NCBI GenBank assembly: GCA_016710365.1
Contig: JADJVW010000003.1
Span: forward strand, 332,501-396,500
Direction of reading: 5' to 3'
Source of the DNA: Candidatus Caldilinea saccharophila
GTDB taxonomy: Bacteria > Chloroflexota > Anaerolineae > Caldilineales > Caldilineaceae
DNA: 64,000 nucleotides
Part shown: piece by piece, positions 48,393 through 57,927 of the stretch
Layout of the letters: each line of letters opens with the position of its first letter
Numbering within the stretch: the stretch's first letter is position 1
The notes under the pieces: model-generated
The model's input: the letters and a program-made list of their open reading frames with translations, nothing else
The model's database searches: none
What the model was told of the DNA's origin: nothing
Program-made: the position numbers and the translations under genes

Positions 48393-48589
48393 AGAACCGG
48401 CTGCGTGTGCTGCGCGCTGAGCGCAACTGGTCGCAGGCTGATCTGGCGGAGCAATTGGAAGTTTCACGTCAGACCATCAACGCCATCGAGACGGAGAAAT
48501 ACGATCCAAGCCTGCCATTGGCATTCAAGATCGCTCACCTCTTTCAGATGTCGATTGAGAGCATCTTTCAATATGACGGAGCGAACTAA
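48389..48589 (+). CDS. XRE family HTH regulator, YdfK/YozG-like small type
   Basis: This 66-residue protein is a complete helix-turn-helix regulator: MKNRLRVLRAERNWSQADLA, EQLEVSRQTINAIETEKYDP and SLPLAFKIAHLFQMSIESIF. QADLAEQLEVSRQTINAIE is the recognition motif. It overlaps the membrane protein gene (ATGA) and has GGAGG upstream. It ends with TAA at 48587-48589, sharing bases with the stop of the convergent CLC gene. It likely represses its own promoter through the TGTAA sites at 47906-47978. Confidence 0.9.
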   Translation: MKNRLRVLRAERNWSQADLAEQLEVSRQTINAIETEKYDPSLPLAFKIAHLFQMSIESIFQYDGAN

Positions 48590-50657
48590 ATCGATGTGGC
48601 GCCGCTGCGTAGACAGTTCTGAATGCGTTCGATGTCGCTCCGCTTGACAAAGGCCGTCACCGTGTCACCGGGGCGAAAGCTGGTGTCTCCATGCGGAATG
48701 ACAACGTGACCGTTGCGACGGATCGAGACCAGGATGCATTCATTCGGGATCAAGGGGGCAATATCGAGCAGGCGCTGATTGACAGCCGCGTCACCCGATT
48801 CTAACACGATGTCCACGAATTCGGTGTCGTCGAGATTGCGCAACTGCATCCGTCTGGTGCGATGCTGCAATTCGGCGCGCCGACTTATCGCGATATCATA
48901 GGCGCGGATAATGTCGCTGCGCCGGATCATTCCGATCAGGCGCTCCGGCGCGTCCGTTTCGACGACGGGCATCCGGCCGAGGCCGCGCGTGCCCATGCGC
49001 CGCAAGACTTCGCCCACCGGTTGCACTGGCGTAGCCACCAGGAGCCGGCTGCGTGGCGTCCCGATCTCGCGGGCCTGGGTTCGACGCGGCAATCCATTTT
49101 CGACCGCGCGATCCAGATCGGTGATTGTGACAATCCCGCTCAGTCTGCCATCTTCATCCAGCATCGGAAAACCATGACGATGAGATTGGGCGAAAAGATC
49201 CGAAAGGTCGACCAGGGTCATATTTTCGGGAACGGTCTGCACTGAGCGTGTCATCACCTCGTCGACAGTCACACTCTGCAAGATATCCACATCGCGGCCG
49301 CGCTCAAGAGAGATGCCTTTGAGTTTGAGCTTGAAAGTGTAGATCGATTCTGGGAAGATGCGTTCGGCGACCAGGGTCGATAGCACCGTGGCGAGCATCA
49401 AAGGGAGAATCAACTTGTAATCGCCAGACATCTCAAAGACGATGAGGATGGCTGTAATCGGCGCGCGGCGCCGGCAAAGACGGCTGCCATGCCGACAATT
49501 GCATAGGCGCCCGGATTCACAACCACATCCGGCCAGAAACCTTGTGCGATCTTGCCGACCATTCCTCCCAACACCGCACCCATAAAAAGGCTCGGCGCAA
49601 ACACACCGCCAGAGTTGCCAGAACCGAGGGTGAACGAGGTGGCAAGCAGTTTTCCGACCAACAACACGGCCATAAAACCGAGAGAAAGTGGAAAGTCCTG
49701 GGCAATCGTTTCAGCAATGGTGTGCAGACCAGGCCCCAGCACCTCCTGGCCCGGAATCAGCAACGCGAGGATGCCGGTCAGCGTCATGCCCAATGCAGTT
49801 TTTGCGGGCAGCGGAATACGCCATTTGTCAAACTTCTCCTCGGTAAAGTAAAGCACGCGAATGAAAAGCACAGCAACTAATGCAGAAACCAACCCCAGCA
49901 TTATGTAGATCGGCAATTCCGCCAGGCTATGCAACGGATAAGCCGGCACCTGAATGGCAAGCTTATTGCCAAGCAGCGCCTGGCTGGTCACCGATGCGGC
50001 GACGGCGCTGATGACGACAGCGCCAAAATAGCGCACGGTAAAGCGGCCGAGGATCACTTCCATGGCAAAGATCGTGCCGGCAATGGGGGCGTTGAAGGTC
50101 GCGGCAATTCCGGCTGCCGCACCACAAGCGACCAAGGTGCGCACACGCTCCTCGGAGAAGCCCAGGATCTGGCCAAGCGTGGAACCCAGCGCCGACCCTA
50201 CCTGCACGATAGGCCCTTCTCGCCCGGCGGAACCGCCCGTTCCAATCGTTAACGAGGAAGCCAACACCTTCACCGCGGCCACGCGTGGCCGGATCCGTCC
50301 GCCGCGGATCGCGATGGCTTCCATCACTTCGGGCACGCCATGACCTTTTGCCTCACTCGCCCAGCGGTCAATCAACAAGCCGACGAGCGCGCCCGCCGTG
50401 GCCATGACCGCCAGCGTGCCAACGATCAACCCGACATTGTCGACGACCAACGCTGTGAACGCGCCGATCTGCTGTAGGAGCCAGATAAAGATCATCGCGC
50501 CCAGTCCGGTGCCGACGCCGACGATCAGGGCAGTCACAACGATGACAATTTCTTCGGGAACGGTGAACCGTTCTATGATGTTAGCAAGATAGAGGCGAAG
50601 CTGATTGCGCGTATTGTTCGCAGCAACAGAACGACTGGGTTCGGCGTGTTCGGTCAT
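48586..50657 (-). CDS. CLC family chloride channel/transporter with CBS and TrkA-C domains, one frameshift
   Basis: CLC proteins move chloride or fluoride. The membrane part has GTGGSAGREGPIVQVGSALG (gating Glu in GREGP), TFNAPIAGTIFAMEVILG and TLGSGNSGGVFAPSLFMGA. The C-terminal part has two CBS motifs (VMTRSVQTVPENMTLVDLS, MLDEDGRLSGIVTITDLDRA; LGRMPVVETDAPERLIGMI) and a TrkA-C-like end (RRNGHVVIPHGDTSFRPGDT). The parts join at about 49466, where one C is missing: GGCGCCCGCGCGCCG gives VFAGARAPITAILIVFEMSG. ATG 50657 (MTEHAEPSRS) was chosen over 50735. Restored length is about 690 residues. The CBS domains should sense adenine nucleotides. Confidence 0.9.
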
Positions 50658-50820
50658 TTTGCGTCCAATCAATAACGGATGAATCCTATTTGAGCAGTTC
50701 TCTGCGGCGCGCCATAGTGTTTGCGTCGTGTTCATTATTCATCAAGCGGTCTGTTAGCGTAATAGAGTATGGAAGCATGGTCAAATCAGCGTCAAGCTTT
50801 GCACCCACCGGTCTCAGAGA

Positions 50821-50955
50821 CTGTTTGAAAAGTAACCACGAAGACGCGAAGTACGCAAAGCGGCGCAAAGAAGCACCTGGAAGCCGTCTTTGCAAATTCT
50901 TCTCTTCGTGCCTCTTTGCGCCCCTTATGACTGCGTGGTGGGGCTTTTCAAACAG
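50821..50955. mobile_element. Small inverted-repeat element (MITE-like) with 12-bp ends
   Basis: CTGTTTGAAAAG (50821-50832) and its inverse CTTTTCAAACAG (50944-50955) bound 135 bases that hold imperfect inverted stretches (ACCACGAAGACGCGAAG and AAGGGGCGCAAAG-like). No coding potential. It lies between the CLC and MOSC genes. Confidence 0.7.
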
Positions 50956-51092
50956 TTGCTCAGAAAGGATGGCGCCCTGCAATTGCGTCCGGCTTATTTC
51001 GTTATGCAAGGATGGCCGTCCGGCGCCATTTAGAATACATGCTAAAGCCGGATGATATCCATCTGGAATGCAAGCAAGGATAAGAGCCAACT

Positions 51093-51737
51093 ATGCGATT
51101 GAGCAGTGTAAACGTCGGTCAGCAACAGCCGGTGCAAAACGCAAAATTGTCGGGCGCCACCGGCATCTATAAGCTGCCGGTGACAGGCTCGGTGACAATC
51201 ACGCCGCTTGGCCTTGCCGGCGACGCGGTCGTCGATGTTCAGAATCACGGCGGCGTCGACCAGGCGGTCTATGTGTATGGTGAAACGGATTATGCCTGGT
51301 GGTCAGCGCAACTGGGCGATGAACTGGCGCCGGGAACCTTTGGCGAGAATCTGACCATCAGCGCGCTGGAGAGCGCCATCCTCAACATCGGCGACATCCT
51401 GCACGTAGGTGCGGTGGCGCTCCAGGTGACGGCGGCGCGCATCCCATGCGTCACGTTGGCCGCGCGTATGGGGGACCCCGGCTTCGTTAAACGTTTTCGC
51501 GCGGCGGAACGGCCCGGCGCCTATTGTCGCGTGCTGACTGCGGGCGAAGTTCAAGCCGGCGACGCCGTGCAATTAGAACGCTATACAGACGCCACTATCT
51601 CAGTCCTGGAAATGTTCCGTGATTTCTACGACCCTCACCCTGACGAGGAAACGATTCAGCGCCACCTTGCTGCACCGATCGCACGGCGCGCCCGCGCCGA
51701 TGTGGAGGAAAAAGCGCGCAAGAGGAGAAGCGCCTAG
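51093..51737 (+). CDS. MOSC domain protein (YiiM-like)
   Basis: MOSC proteins handle molybdenum-cofactor sulfur or detoxify N-hydroxylated bases. This 214-residue protein has the YiiM pattern: GLAGDAVVDVQNHGGVDQAV (residues ~41-60), WWSAQLGDELAPGTFGENLT, and RIPCVTLAARMGDPGFVKRF with the conserved Cys at about residue 128. Its C-terminal helical region (PHPDEETIQRHLAAPIARRA) is the YiiM-specific bundle. It starts at ATG 51093, which lies directly after the inverted-repeat element. A strong terminator follows at 51782. Confidence 0.88.
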   Translation: MRLSSVNVGQQQPVQNAKLSGATGIYKLPVTGSVTITPLGLAGDAVVDVQNHGGVDQAVYVYGETDYAWWSAQLGDELAPGTFGENLTISALESAILNIGDILHVGAVALQVTAARIPCVTLAARMGDPGFVKRFRAAERPGAYCRVLTAGEVQAGDAVQLERYTDATISVLEMFRDFYDPHPDEETIQRHLAAPIARRARADVEEKARKRRSA

Positions 51738-51781
51738 CCGCGCATCCGGCTTCTCCCTTCACAATCGCGCTGTAAGGTCAC

Positions 51782-51833
51782 ATCGAACACAAACAAGAGG
51801 CGCCCGTCAAGGCGCCTCTTGTTTGTGTTCGAT
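51782..51833. terminator. 23-bp hairpin terminator between convergent genes
   Basis: ATCGAACACAAACAAGAGGC and the matching inverse at 51811-51833 form a perfect 23-bp stem around a CGTCAA loop. It stands between the MOSC gene (+) and ssb (-) and fits a bidirectional terminator. Confidence 0.85.
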
Positions 51834-51884
51834 TGTCAGTGCAATGGCCGCTCATCGAGCCTGGTGCGCGACTTCCGCTACGGG

Positions 51885-52301
51885 CTAGAAAGGGATGTCT
51901 TCGTCGCTCATGCTCTTGCCTTCCTCGGCCACAGCAGCCGAAGGCGTTGAGCCACTGTTGTATGACGACCCTTCTGCGCGACCTAAAAAGCGAATTTCGT
52001 TGGCAGTTACATCCAGCGAGAAGCGTGCGTTGCCGCTCTTGTCTGTATAGGAACGCGGCTCTTCAAGTTCGCCAACCACAAGGACTTGGCGGCCTTTGGT
52101 CAGGTACTGGCTGGCAGTTTCCGCCAATTTTCGCCAAGCCGTCACACGGAACCAGAGCGTCTTCTCTTGTTGTTGCCCGTCCTGGCCAACCCACCGTTTG
52201 CTAACTGCTAAGCTAAAGCTGGTCACCGGCACACCACTGGACGTGTAACGCATTTCCGGATCGTTCCCTAAGTTTCCGACAAGTGTAAGCTGCTGATACA
52301 T
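51885..52301 (-). CDS. ssb: Single-stranded DNA-binding protein
   Basis: SSB coats single-stranded DNA in replication and repair. This 138-residue protein begins MYQQLTLVGNLGNDPEMRYT with the OB-fold pattern (SGVPVTSFSLAV, WFRVTAWRKLAETASQYLTK, GRQVLVVGELEEPRSY, SLDVTANEIRFLG), and ends in the acidic tip MSDEDIPF that recruits partner enzymes. The disordered linker is short (~25 residues). ATG 52301 has AAAGGAG nine bases upstream. It stands alone; no ribosomal-protein neighbours are present, so it may be a second copy. Confidence 0.95.
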   Translation of the reverse strand: MYQQLTLVGNLGNDPEMRYTSSGVPVTSFSLAVSKRWVGQDGQQQEKTLWFRVTAWRKLAETASQYLTKGRQVLVVGELEEPRSYTDKSGNARFSLDVTANEIRFLGRAEGSSYNSGSTPSAAVAEEGKSMSDEDIPF

Positions 52302-52653
52302 GGTTCTTGGCTCCTTTGAACGGGGCGGAATACTTTATCTTGCAAAACGTCGTGCAAAACGAAAAAGAATGCACCTGTTTGTTATTTTATATTGTACCGG
52401 TTTCTTTTTCTTACGTCAAAAAACCGATCTTACGCACAGAACATCCGTTCGTTTTGCCGGACAATAACTGCCAAGTATTTGCCGCGCTCCCTGTGCTGCT
52501 CAAGCGGATTGGGAAGCGCAGGCCGGAGGCGTTTTCACCAACGTTACGGTGTATATCCCGCCCCCGCGGGTCGATTGCAGCTTGCGCCTGTGCGCTGGTA
52601 TACTGTCTTTGCCAACATGCAGTGAACCTACAATCCGAGAAAGGATGTATCCG

Positions 52654-55190
52654 ATGAGGCACAGCATAACGCGCCCAGTATGGATGATGGCAATGCTGCT
52701 GACGATGCTGGCGGCCCTGCTGTTTGCCGCCTGCCGCCCGGTGAATACTCCGCCAGCGGCTCTCCCATGCTGCCTGACGCTGCCGCTGACTGGCAGGCGA
52801 TTCTTAAAGACGGCAAGCTTGTCGTCGGCGCCTGCGGTGGACTATCCACCCTTTGAATTCTATGATCCGAGTTTCCAGATCGACGGTTTCGACCCGGCGT
52901 TAGCGCGCGCCATTGGCAAGCAACTGGGGGTCGAGGTGGAATTTGTCGACCTGGCGTTCGACGGACTTGCGCAGGCGCTGACGCTCGGTCAGATCGATGC
53001 GGCAATTGCCGCGGTCTCAGAAACTCCGGAGCGTGCGCGCCTGGTCGATTTTACCACGCCCTACTTTGTCTCATCCGATGCGTATCTCACCAGCGCCGCC
53101 GCGGATCTGACCGTGCGCACAAATGAGGATCTAGAGGGTCTGCGCGTGGCGGTGGAGCGCGGTTCGATCTATGAAGATCAGGTGCAGAAGACACTGGTCG
53201 ATGCGGGACTGATCGCCCCGCGCAACGTGTTGCTGTACGATGACCTGAACAACGCTGTCAGCGACTTGGCAGCAGAGCGCGTCGACGTCGTTGTGCTCGA
53301 TCTGCTGGCCGCCCAAGCCTATGTCGCTGCGGGTGAGGCCAGGCTTGCCGGACAGGGCATCAACGAGCAGCAGTACGCGATCGCTGTGCGCCGAGGCTCC
53401 ACCGCACTGCGCGACCAACTCAACGCGGCGCTGGCCGCGCTGATGGCAAGTGGCAAGACCGCGCGCCTCGCCGAGCAATATCTGGGCATCCCGGTGAATG
53501 AGTTTGCGGCGATCCCGGCGCAAACGGCGACCGCGGCTGCCGAAGCGGCCTCATCCTCCACGATACCGCCCCTCCCAGCCGCGTGTATCGACGGCATGGC
53601 GTGGGTGGCCGACCTTACCTACGACGATCAGGCCATGACCGCCCCGCCGGTGATGTTCCCTGGGCAGCCCTTCCAAAAATCCTGGCGCGTCCAGAATATT
53701 GGTGCATGCACCTGGGACAGCAGCTACTTTTTTGCCTTTGCTCGCGGCAACGCTCCGGGCGCGGGCATGGGTATGCGCGACATGTCGGTCAATGTGCAGG
53801 GAACAGTCGCACCGGGCGCCACCTACGATGTCGCCGTCGACCTGGTGGCGCCGTTGCTGCCCGGCGTCTATCAGAGCTTGTGGGAGCTGCATGACGGCGT
53901 CGGTAACGCGTTTGGGCAGACGCTGCGCGTGGGCATTCAGGTGGCAGGCGCACCAACGCCGACGCCTGCGCCGACGCCAACGCCCGTGCCTGGCATCATT
54001 TTTTCCGCCGACACGATGGACATCACGCGCGGCCAGCCTGTGACCTTCGTGTGGGATGTGCAGGACGCCCAGGCCGTGTACTTCTATCAAGAGGGTCAGG
54101 ACTGGCAGGCCAACGACGTAGCTGCGGCCGATCAGCAGGTGGTTTACCCGGAACGCACGACGGCTTACGTGCTGCGCGTCCTTAAAGACGACGGCGCGGA
54201 AGCAATTCGCACTATCACCATCGACGTGCAAGTGAACGCCGGCCCCGCCATCGAATCCTTCGCCGTCGTTCCCAACAGCGCTGTGCCGGCCGGTGCGTGC
54301 GTCGATATCTCCTGGCGCATCGTCGGTGAGGGCGTCACCGTGCAACTGACGCGCGACGACGCGGTGCTGTGGGAAGCGGCGCCGTCTGAAGGTAATTTAC
54401 AGGACTGCCCGCCGCAGATTGGCGAGTTCGTCTATACTTTGACGGCCACCGACGCGGTCGGCGCCGACACCCGCCAACAGACAGTGCGGGTGGTCAAGGC
54501 CGATGCCGCCGTCGAACCTGCACCCCCTTCGAATACGGCGCCCGTGATCGACGCTTTTGCCGTTTCGCCCGAAGCCGTCGTCGTCAACGGCTGCGTGGCG
54601 ATCAGTTGGAATGTCGGCGGCGATGTCAAGACCATCCAGATCTTGCGCGGCGATACCGTGATTCTAGACGACGCTGAGACAAGCGGCTCCGGGCAGAATT
54701 GCCTGACCGATGCGGGCGTCTACCGCTTCCGCCTCGTCGCCACCGGTTCGACCGGCGAGGAGAGCAGCGCCGAAGTTGCCGTCACCGTCGCGCCGCCGAC
54801 CCCAATTGCGCCGTCTGCCACCGCCCAAGCGATCCTGCCCTGACCGGCAAAACGTGGGCGCTGATCTCCCTGTTCGACGGCGTGAGCGCCATGCGCGCAC
54901 CGCTGGCCGACAGCCAGATCACCGCCGAGTTTAGCGACGACGGCCTGCTGGCTGGCTCGGCCGGTTGCAACAATTACAGCAGCGGGTACACTGCCTCTGA
55001 CGGCGTCATGAAGATCAGCCCGGCGGTTGCCACGTTCAAGTTCTGCAGCGAGCCGGCAGGCGTGATGGATCAAGAGGCGATTTACCTCGCCTTGTTGACC
55101 ACCGTGTCGACGTATGCCATCGAAGAGGGTCAATTGACCCTTGCCGACGGCAGCGGCCAGTCGCTTGCGGTCTTCGCCGCCGGACAGTAA
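52654..55190 (+). CDS. Multidomain lipoprotein: SBP type 3, NBR1-type, Ig-like and META domains, frameshifts
   Basis: ATG 52654 follows AAAGGA. A lipoprotein signal (MMAMLLTMLAALLFAAC, residues ~9-25) is followed by a solute-binding domain (VDYPPFEFYDPSFQIDGFDP, TTPYFVSSDAYLTSAAA). Its first ~30 residues need two compensating shifts near 52765 and 52845 to read MLPDAADWQAILKDGKLVVG. Next is an NBR1-type domain (PGQPFQKSWRVQNIGACTWD ... GVYQSLWELHD), a TPTPAPTPTP linker, two Ig-like folds (VTFVWDVQDAQAVYFYQEG, SWRIVGEGVTVQL, ISWNVGGDVKTIQIL) and, after a shift near 54830, a META/HslJ domain (LTGKTWALISLFDG, GSAGCNNYSSGY) ending at 55190. It should be an exported, lipid-anchored binding protein; the ligand is unknown. 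Confidence 0.8.
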
Positions 55191-55301
55191 CGCGCGATTT
55201 CGCCGTCTACCATTCACAGGACAAGAGACGCCGCCGAACGCACCGTTTGGCGGCGCCTATGTAGATACCAGAACCGATAGAACCAAGAAAAGGAGAGCTA
55301 T

Positions 55302-56198
55302 ATGACAACCGTACAAAAATCGTCGCCCTGGCTTGCGTTGATCCTCATGTTGGCGTTGGCGCTAAGTGCGTGCGCGCCGCTTGTTCCAGCGACAACGCCG
55401 ATGGCTGAAGAAACTTCTTCTGCGGAAGCTACACCCGCCGCTGTTCAGGATGCGCTTCCCAGCGTTGTTGATGACCTGCCGGACTTGGGTGGGCGGGCGG
55501 TGAGTGCGGCGATGGCAAACGACTACACGCCGCTGCAATTCATCGACCCGGCGACGGGCGAGGCGGTGGGCTGGGAGTACGACGCGGTGACGGAGATTTG
55601 CCGCCGGCTCAATTGCGTGGTGGAGTGGAACAACTCCTCGTGGGAGGCGATGATTCCGGCCATCAGTGCGGGTCAGTTCGACATCGGCATGGACGGCATC
55701 ACGATCACCGAGGAACGGGCGCAGCAGGTGGATTTCAGCGCGCCGTACATGACTTCGCAGCAGTTCATGCTGGTGAGCGCCGCCGATGATCGCTTCACGA
55801 CGCCAGCCGAATTTGCCGCGGACGCCGAGTTGCTGGTGGGGGCGCAGGCAGGCACCTCCGGCTTCTACACCGCGGTCTACGACATCCTGGACGGCGACGA
55901 AGCTAACCCGCGCATCAAGCTCTTCGACACCTTCGGCGCGTCCGTCCAGGCGTTGCTTGCCGGCGACGTGGACATGGTGCTGGTCGATGCGGCGAGCGGT
56001 CGCGGCTACATCGGCGCTAACCCGGACAAACTCAAGATCGTGGGCGACGCCATCAAGTCCGAGGACTTTGGCTTCATCTACCCGCCTGGCTCCGACCTCG
56101 TCGCACCCTTCAACGCGGCCATCGAATCGATGCAGCAGGATGGCTACCTGGACGAGCTGAACACGAAATGGTTCTTTCTCTACGATCCGAGTCAATAA
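55302..56198 (+). CDS. ABC transporter solute-binding lipoprotein (family 3)
   Basis: This 298-residue protein has a lipoprotein signal (WLALILMLALALSACAP, lipobox LSAC at residue ~24), a short Glu/Thr spacer, and a full type 3 binding protein: TPLQFIDPATGEAVGWEYDA, NSSWEAMIPAISAGQFDIGM, DFSAPYMTSQQFMLV and KSEDFGFIYPPGSDLVAPFN. It would bind a polar amino acid or similar small solute outside the cell. GGAG lies upstream of ATG 55302. No ABC permease or ATPase follows; the next gene is a thiolase after a hairpin, so partners are elsewhere or shared. Confidence 0.9.
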   Translation: MTTVQKSSPWLALILMLALALSACAPLVPATTPMAEETSSAEATPAAVQDALPSVVDDLPDLGGRAVSAAMANDYTPLQFIDPATGEAVGWEYDAVTEICRRLNCVVEWNNSSWEAMIPAISAGQFDIGMDGITITEERAQQVDFSAPYMTSQQFMLVSAADDRFTTPAEFAADAELLVGAQAGTSGFYTAVYDILDGDEANPRIKLFDTFGASVQALLAGDVDMVLVDAASGRGYIGANPDKLKIVGDAIKSEDFGFIYPPGSDLVAPFNAAIESMQQDGYLDELNTKWFFLYDPSQ

Positions 56199-56223
56199 AA
56201 GCCGTGTATGCATCTACATCTCG

Positions 56224-56263
56224 TCTACCATCCAGGAAGTCTTGAGACTTCCTGGATGGTAGA
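56224..56263. repeat. 19-bp perfect hairpin, CCAGGAAG family copy 1
   Basis: TCTACCATCCAGGAAGTCT and its inverse pair fully around a TG loop. It lies just after the solute-binding gene and could serve as its terminator. Related hairpins are at 57852-57890 and 62999-63031. Confidence 0.8.
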
Positions 56264-56298
56264 ACATGGTTGGCTTTCGGCCACACAGGAGCAAGCTG

Positions 56299-57490
56299 AT
56301 GAGTGACGCCTACATTGTGTCTGCGACGCACGGCGATCGGCAAGTTTGGTGGGACGTTGAAAGATGTGTCGCCGGTTGACTTGGGCGCGCATGTGATGAA
56401 AGCCGCGGTCGCGCGCGCCGGGGTCGAGCCGCAGCACCTCGATTTGTACAGCTTTGGCAACATCCTCAAACACGGCCACGGCCAGCTTGTGCCGCGCCAC
56501 GCCGCGCTCAAGGCCGGCATTCCCGCTGAAGTGGACGGCTACGCCATCGACATGCTCTGCTCGTCGGGCATGATGAGCGTCATCAACGGCGACATGGCGA
56601 TCCGCGCCGGCGACGCCGACCTGGTCCTCGCCGGTGGCATTGAGTCGATGTCGCAGGCGGGCTTTGTGCTCAGTGCACGCGCGCGCTGGGGCTACAAGTT
56701 GCTCCTCGGCAACGCGGAGCAATTGCAGGACGCGCTGCTCGTCGATGGCCTCACTGACCCCATCACCGGCGAGCTGATGGGCGAGGAGACGGAGCGCCTC
56801 TGCACGCTGCACGGCGTGACGCGCGCCGAACTCGACGAAGTGGCCTATCTCTCTCAGACGCGTGCGACCGCGGCCACCGCGGCCGGCAACCTGCGCGCCG
56901 AAATCGCCCCCTACGAAGTCCGCGAGCGCCGGCGCAACATCACGCTGGCGGTCGATGAAGGGCTGCGGACGGAAACGACGCTGGAGACGCTGGGTCTGTT
57001 GCCGCCGGCGTTCGCCAAGGAGGGCGTGTTGACGGCGGGCAACTCCAGCCAGCTCTCCGACGGCGCCGCGGCGCTGGTGCTGGCAAGTGAGCAAGCAGTC
57101 AAACAATATGGCCTGAAGCCGATTGCAAAAATCCTGGGCGGCGCGTGGGCGGGCGTCGAGTCGTGGCGCTTTGTCGAGGGGCCGATCCCTGCGATCCGCA
57201 AGTTGATGAAAAAGCTGGACGCCGATGTCGCCAGCTTTGACCTGGTGGAGAACAACGAAGCGTTTGCGCTCAACAACGTGCTGCTGCGCAAGCTGTTGGG
57301 CATCCCCTACGACAAGATCAACGTACACGGCGGCGCCATCGCTATGGGCCATCCCATCGGCGCATCGGGCGCCCGCATCCTTGTGACGCTGGTGCACGCC
57401 CTGCGCACACATGGCAAAGCACGCGGGCTGGCGTCGCTCTGTCATGGCGTCGGCGGGGCGACTGTGGTGGCGGTGGAGGTGGTGGAGTGA
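56299..57490 (+). CDS. Thiolase (acetyl-CoA acetyltransferase family), one frameshift near the start
   Basis: Thiolases join or split acyl-CoA at the 3-keto position. This ~397-residue enzyme has the active-site Cys in AIDMLCSSGMMSVINGDM (about residue 89), GGIESMSQAGFVLSARARW, NEAFALNNVLLRKLLG, and HGGAIAMGHPIGASGARI, with the second Cys in LASLCHGVGGATVV. ATG 56299 (MSDAYIVSA, AGGAG upstream) begins the correct protein; one base missing near 56326 (ACGCACGGCGATC) must be restored to reach RTAIGKFGGTLKD. A start at 56303 in the shifted frame is spurious. It lies alone on the + strand between the solute-binding gene and the sulfatases. Confidence 0.9.
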
Positions 57491-57542
57491 ATCTGGGATC
57501 GCGGACGTCTCGTCCGCACCCGGCTGGCGATATGGACTGAAT

Positions 57543-57732
57543 CTAGTGGACTGTCAACCAAGAAGCTTTGGTTCGGATGATTGAAAGAGAGCACAGATAA
57601 ACGCCGATGGCCTCAGATAGACGCAGATGCTTTGCGGCTTTGCTCTTATCTGCGCTTATCCGAATTTATCTGCGCCTATCTGCGTTCACTTGCTATCGCT
57701 CTACTAAAGTTTTACGCTTGACAGTCCACTAG
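57543..57732. mobile_element. MITE-like element with 15-bp perfect terminal inverted repeats
   Basis: CTAGTGGACTGTCAA (57543-57557) and its inverse TTGACAGTCCACTAG (57718-57732) bound a 190-base non-coding unit. The inside has imperfect inverted stretches (AACGCCGATGGC ... CTTATCTGCGCTTATC, TATCTGCG repeated). CTAG at both ends hints at the target site. No transposase is present. Confidence 0.8.
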
Positions 57733-57851
57733 TTGGCCGACGAAAGAAAGAATAGACCGCGGATTTGCACGGATTTTTTGAAACGCCGTTGGTCAGCCGC
57801 GTTGAGATGTGCTGGCCGGGACGGTGATAGCACTGTTGCACGCTAAGCCGT

Positions 57852-57890
57852 TGCACCTTCCAGGAAGCTCCGAGCTTCCTGGAAGGTGCA
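57852..57890. repeat. 18-bp perfect hairpin, CCAGGAAG family copy 2
   Basis: TGCACCTTCCAGGAAGCT and its inverse flank a CCG loop. It lies about 40 bases downstream of the first sulfatase stop, where it could end that transcript. Confidence 0.8.
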
Positions 57891-57927
57891 GCGGCAATTG
57901 CTTTAGACGAACGCACAAGGCAACCGT

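Noticed and set aside
57491..57542. tRNA-like or attachment-site sequence after the thiolase
   Set aside because: GCGGACGTCTCGTCCGC is a short palindrome only; no cloverleaf could be drawn.
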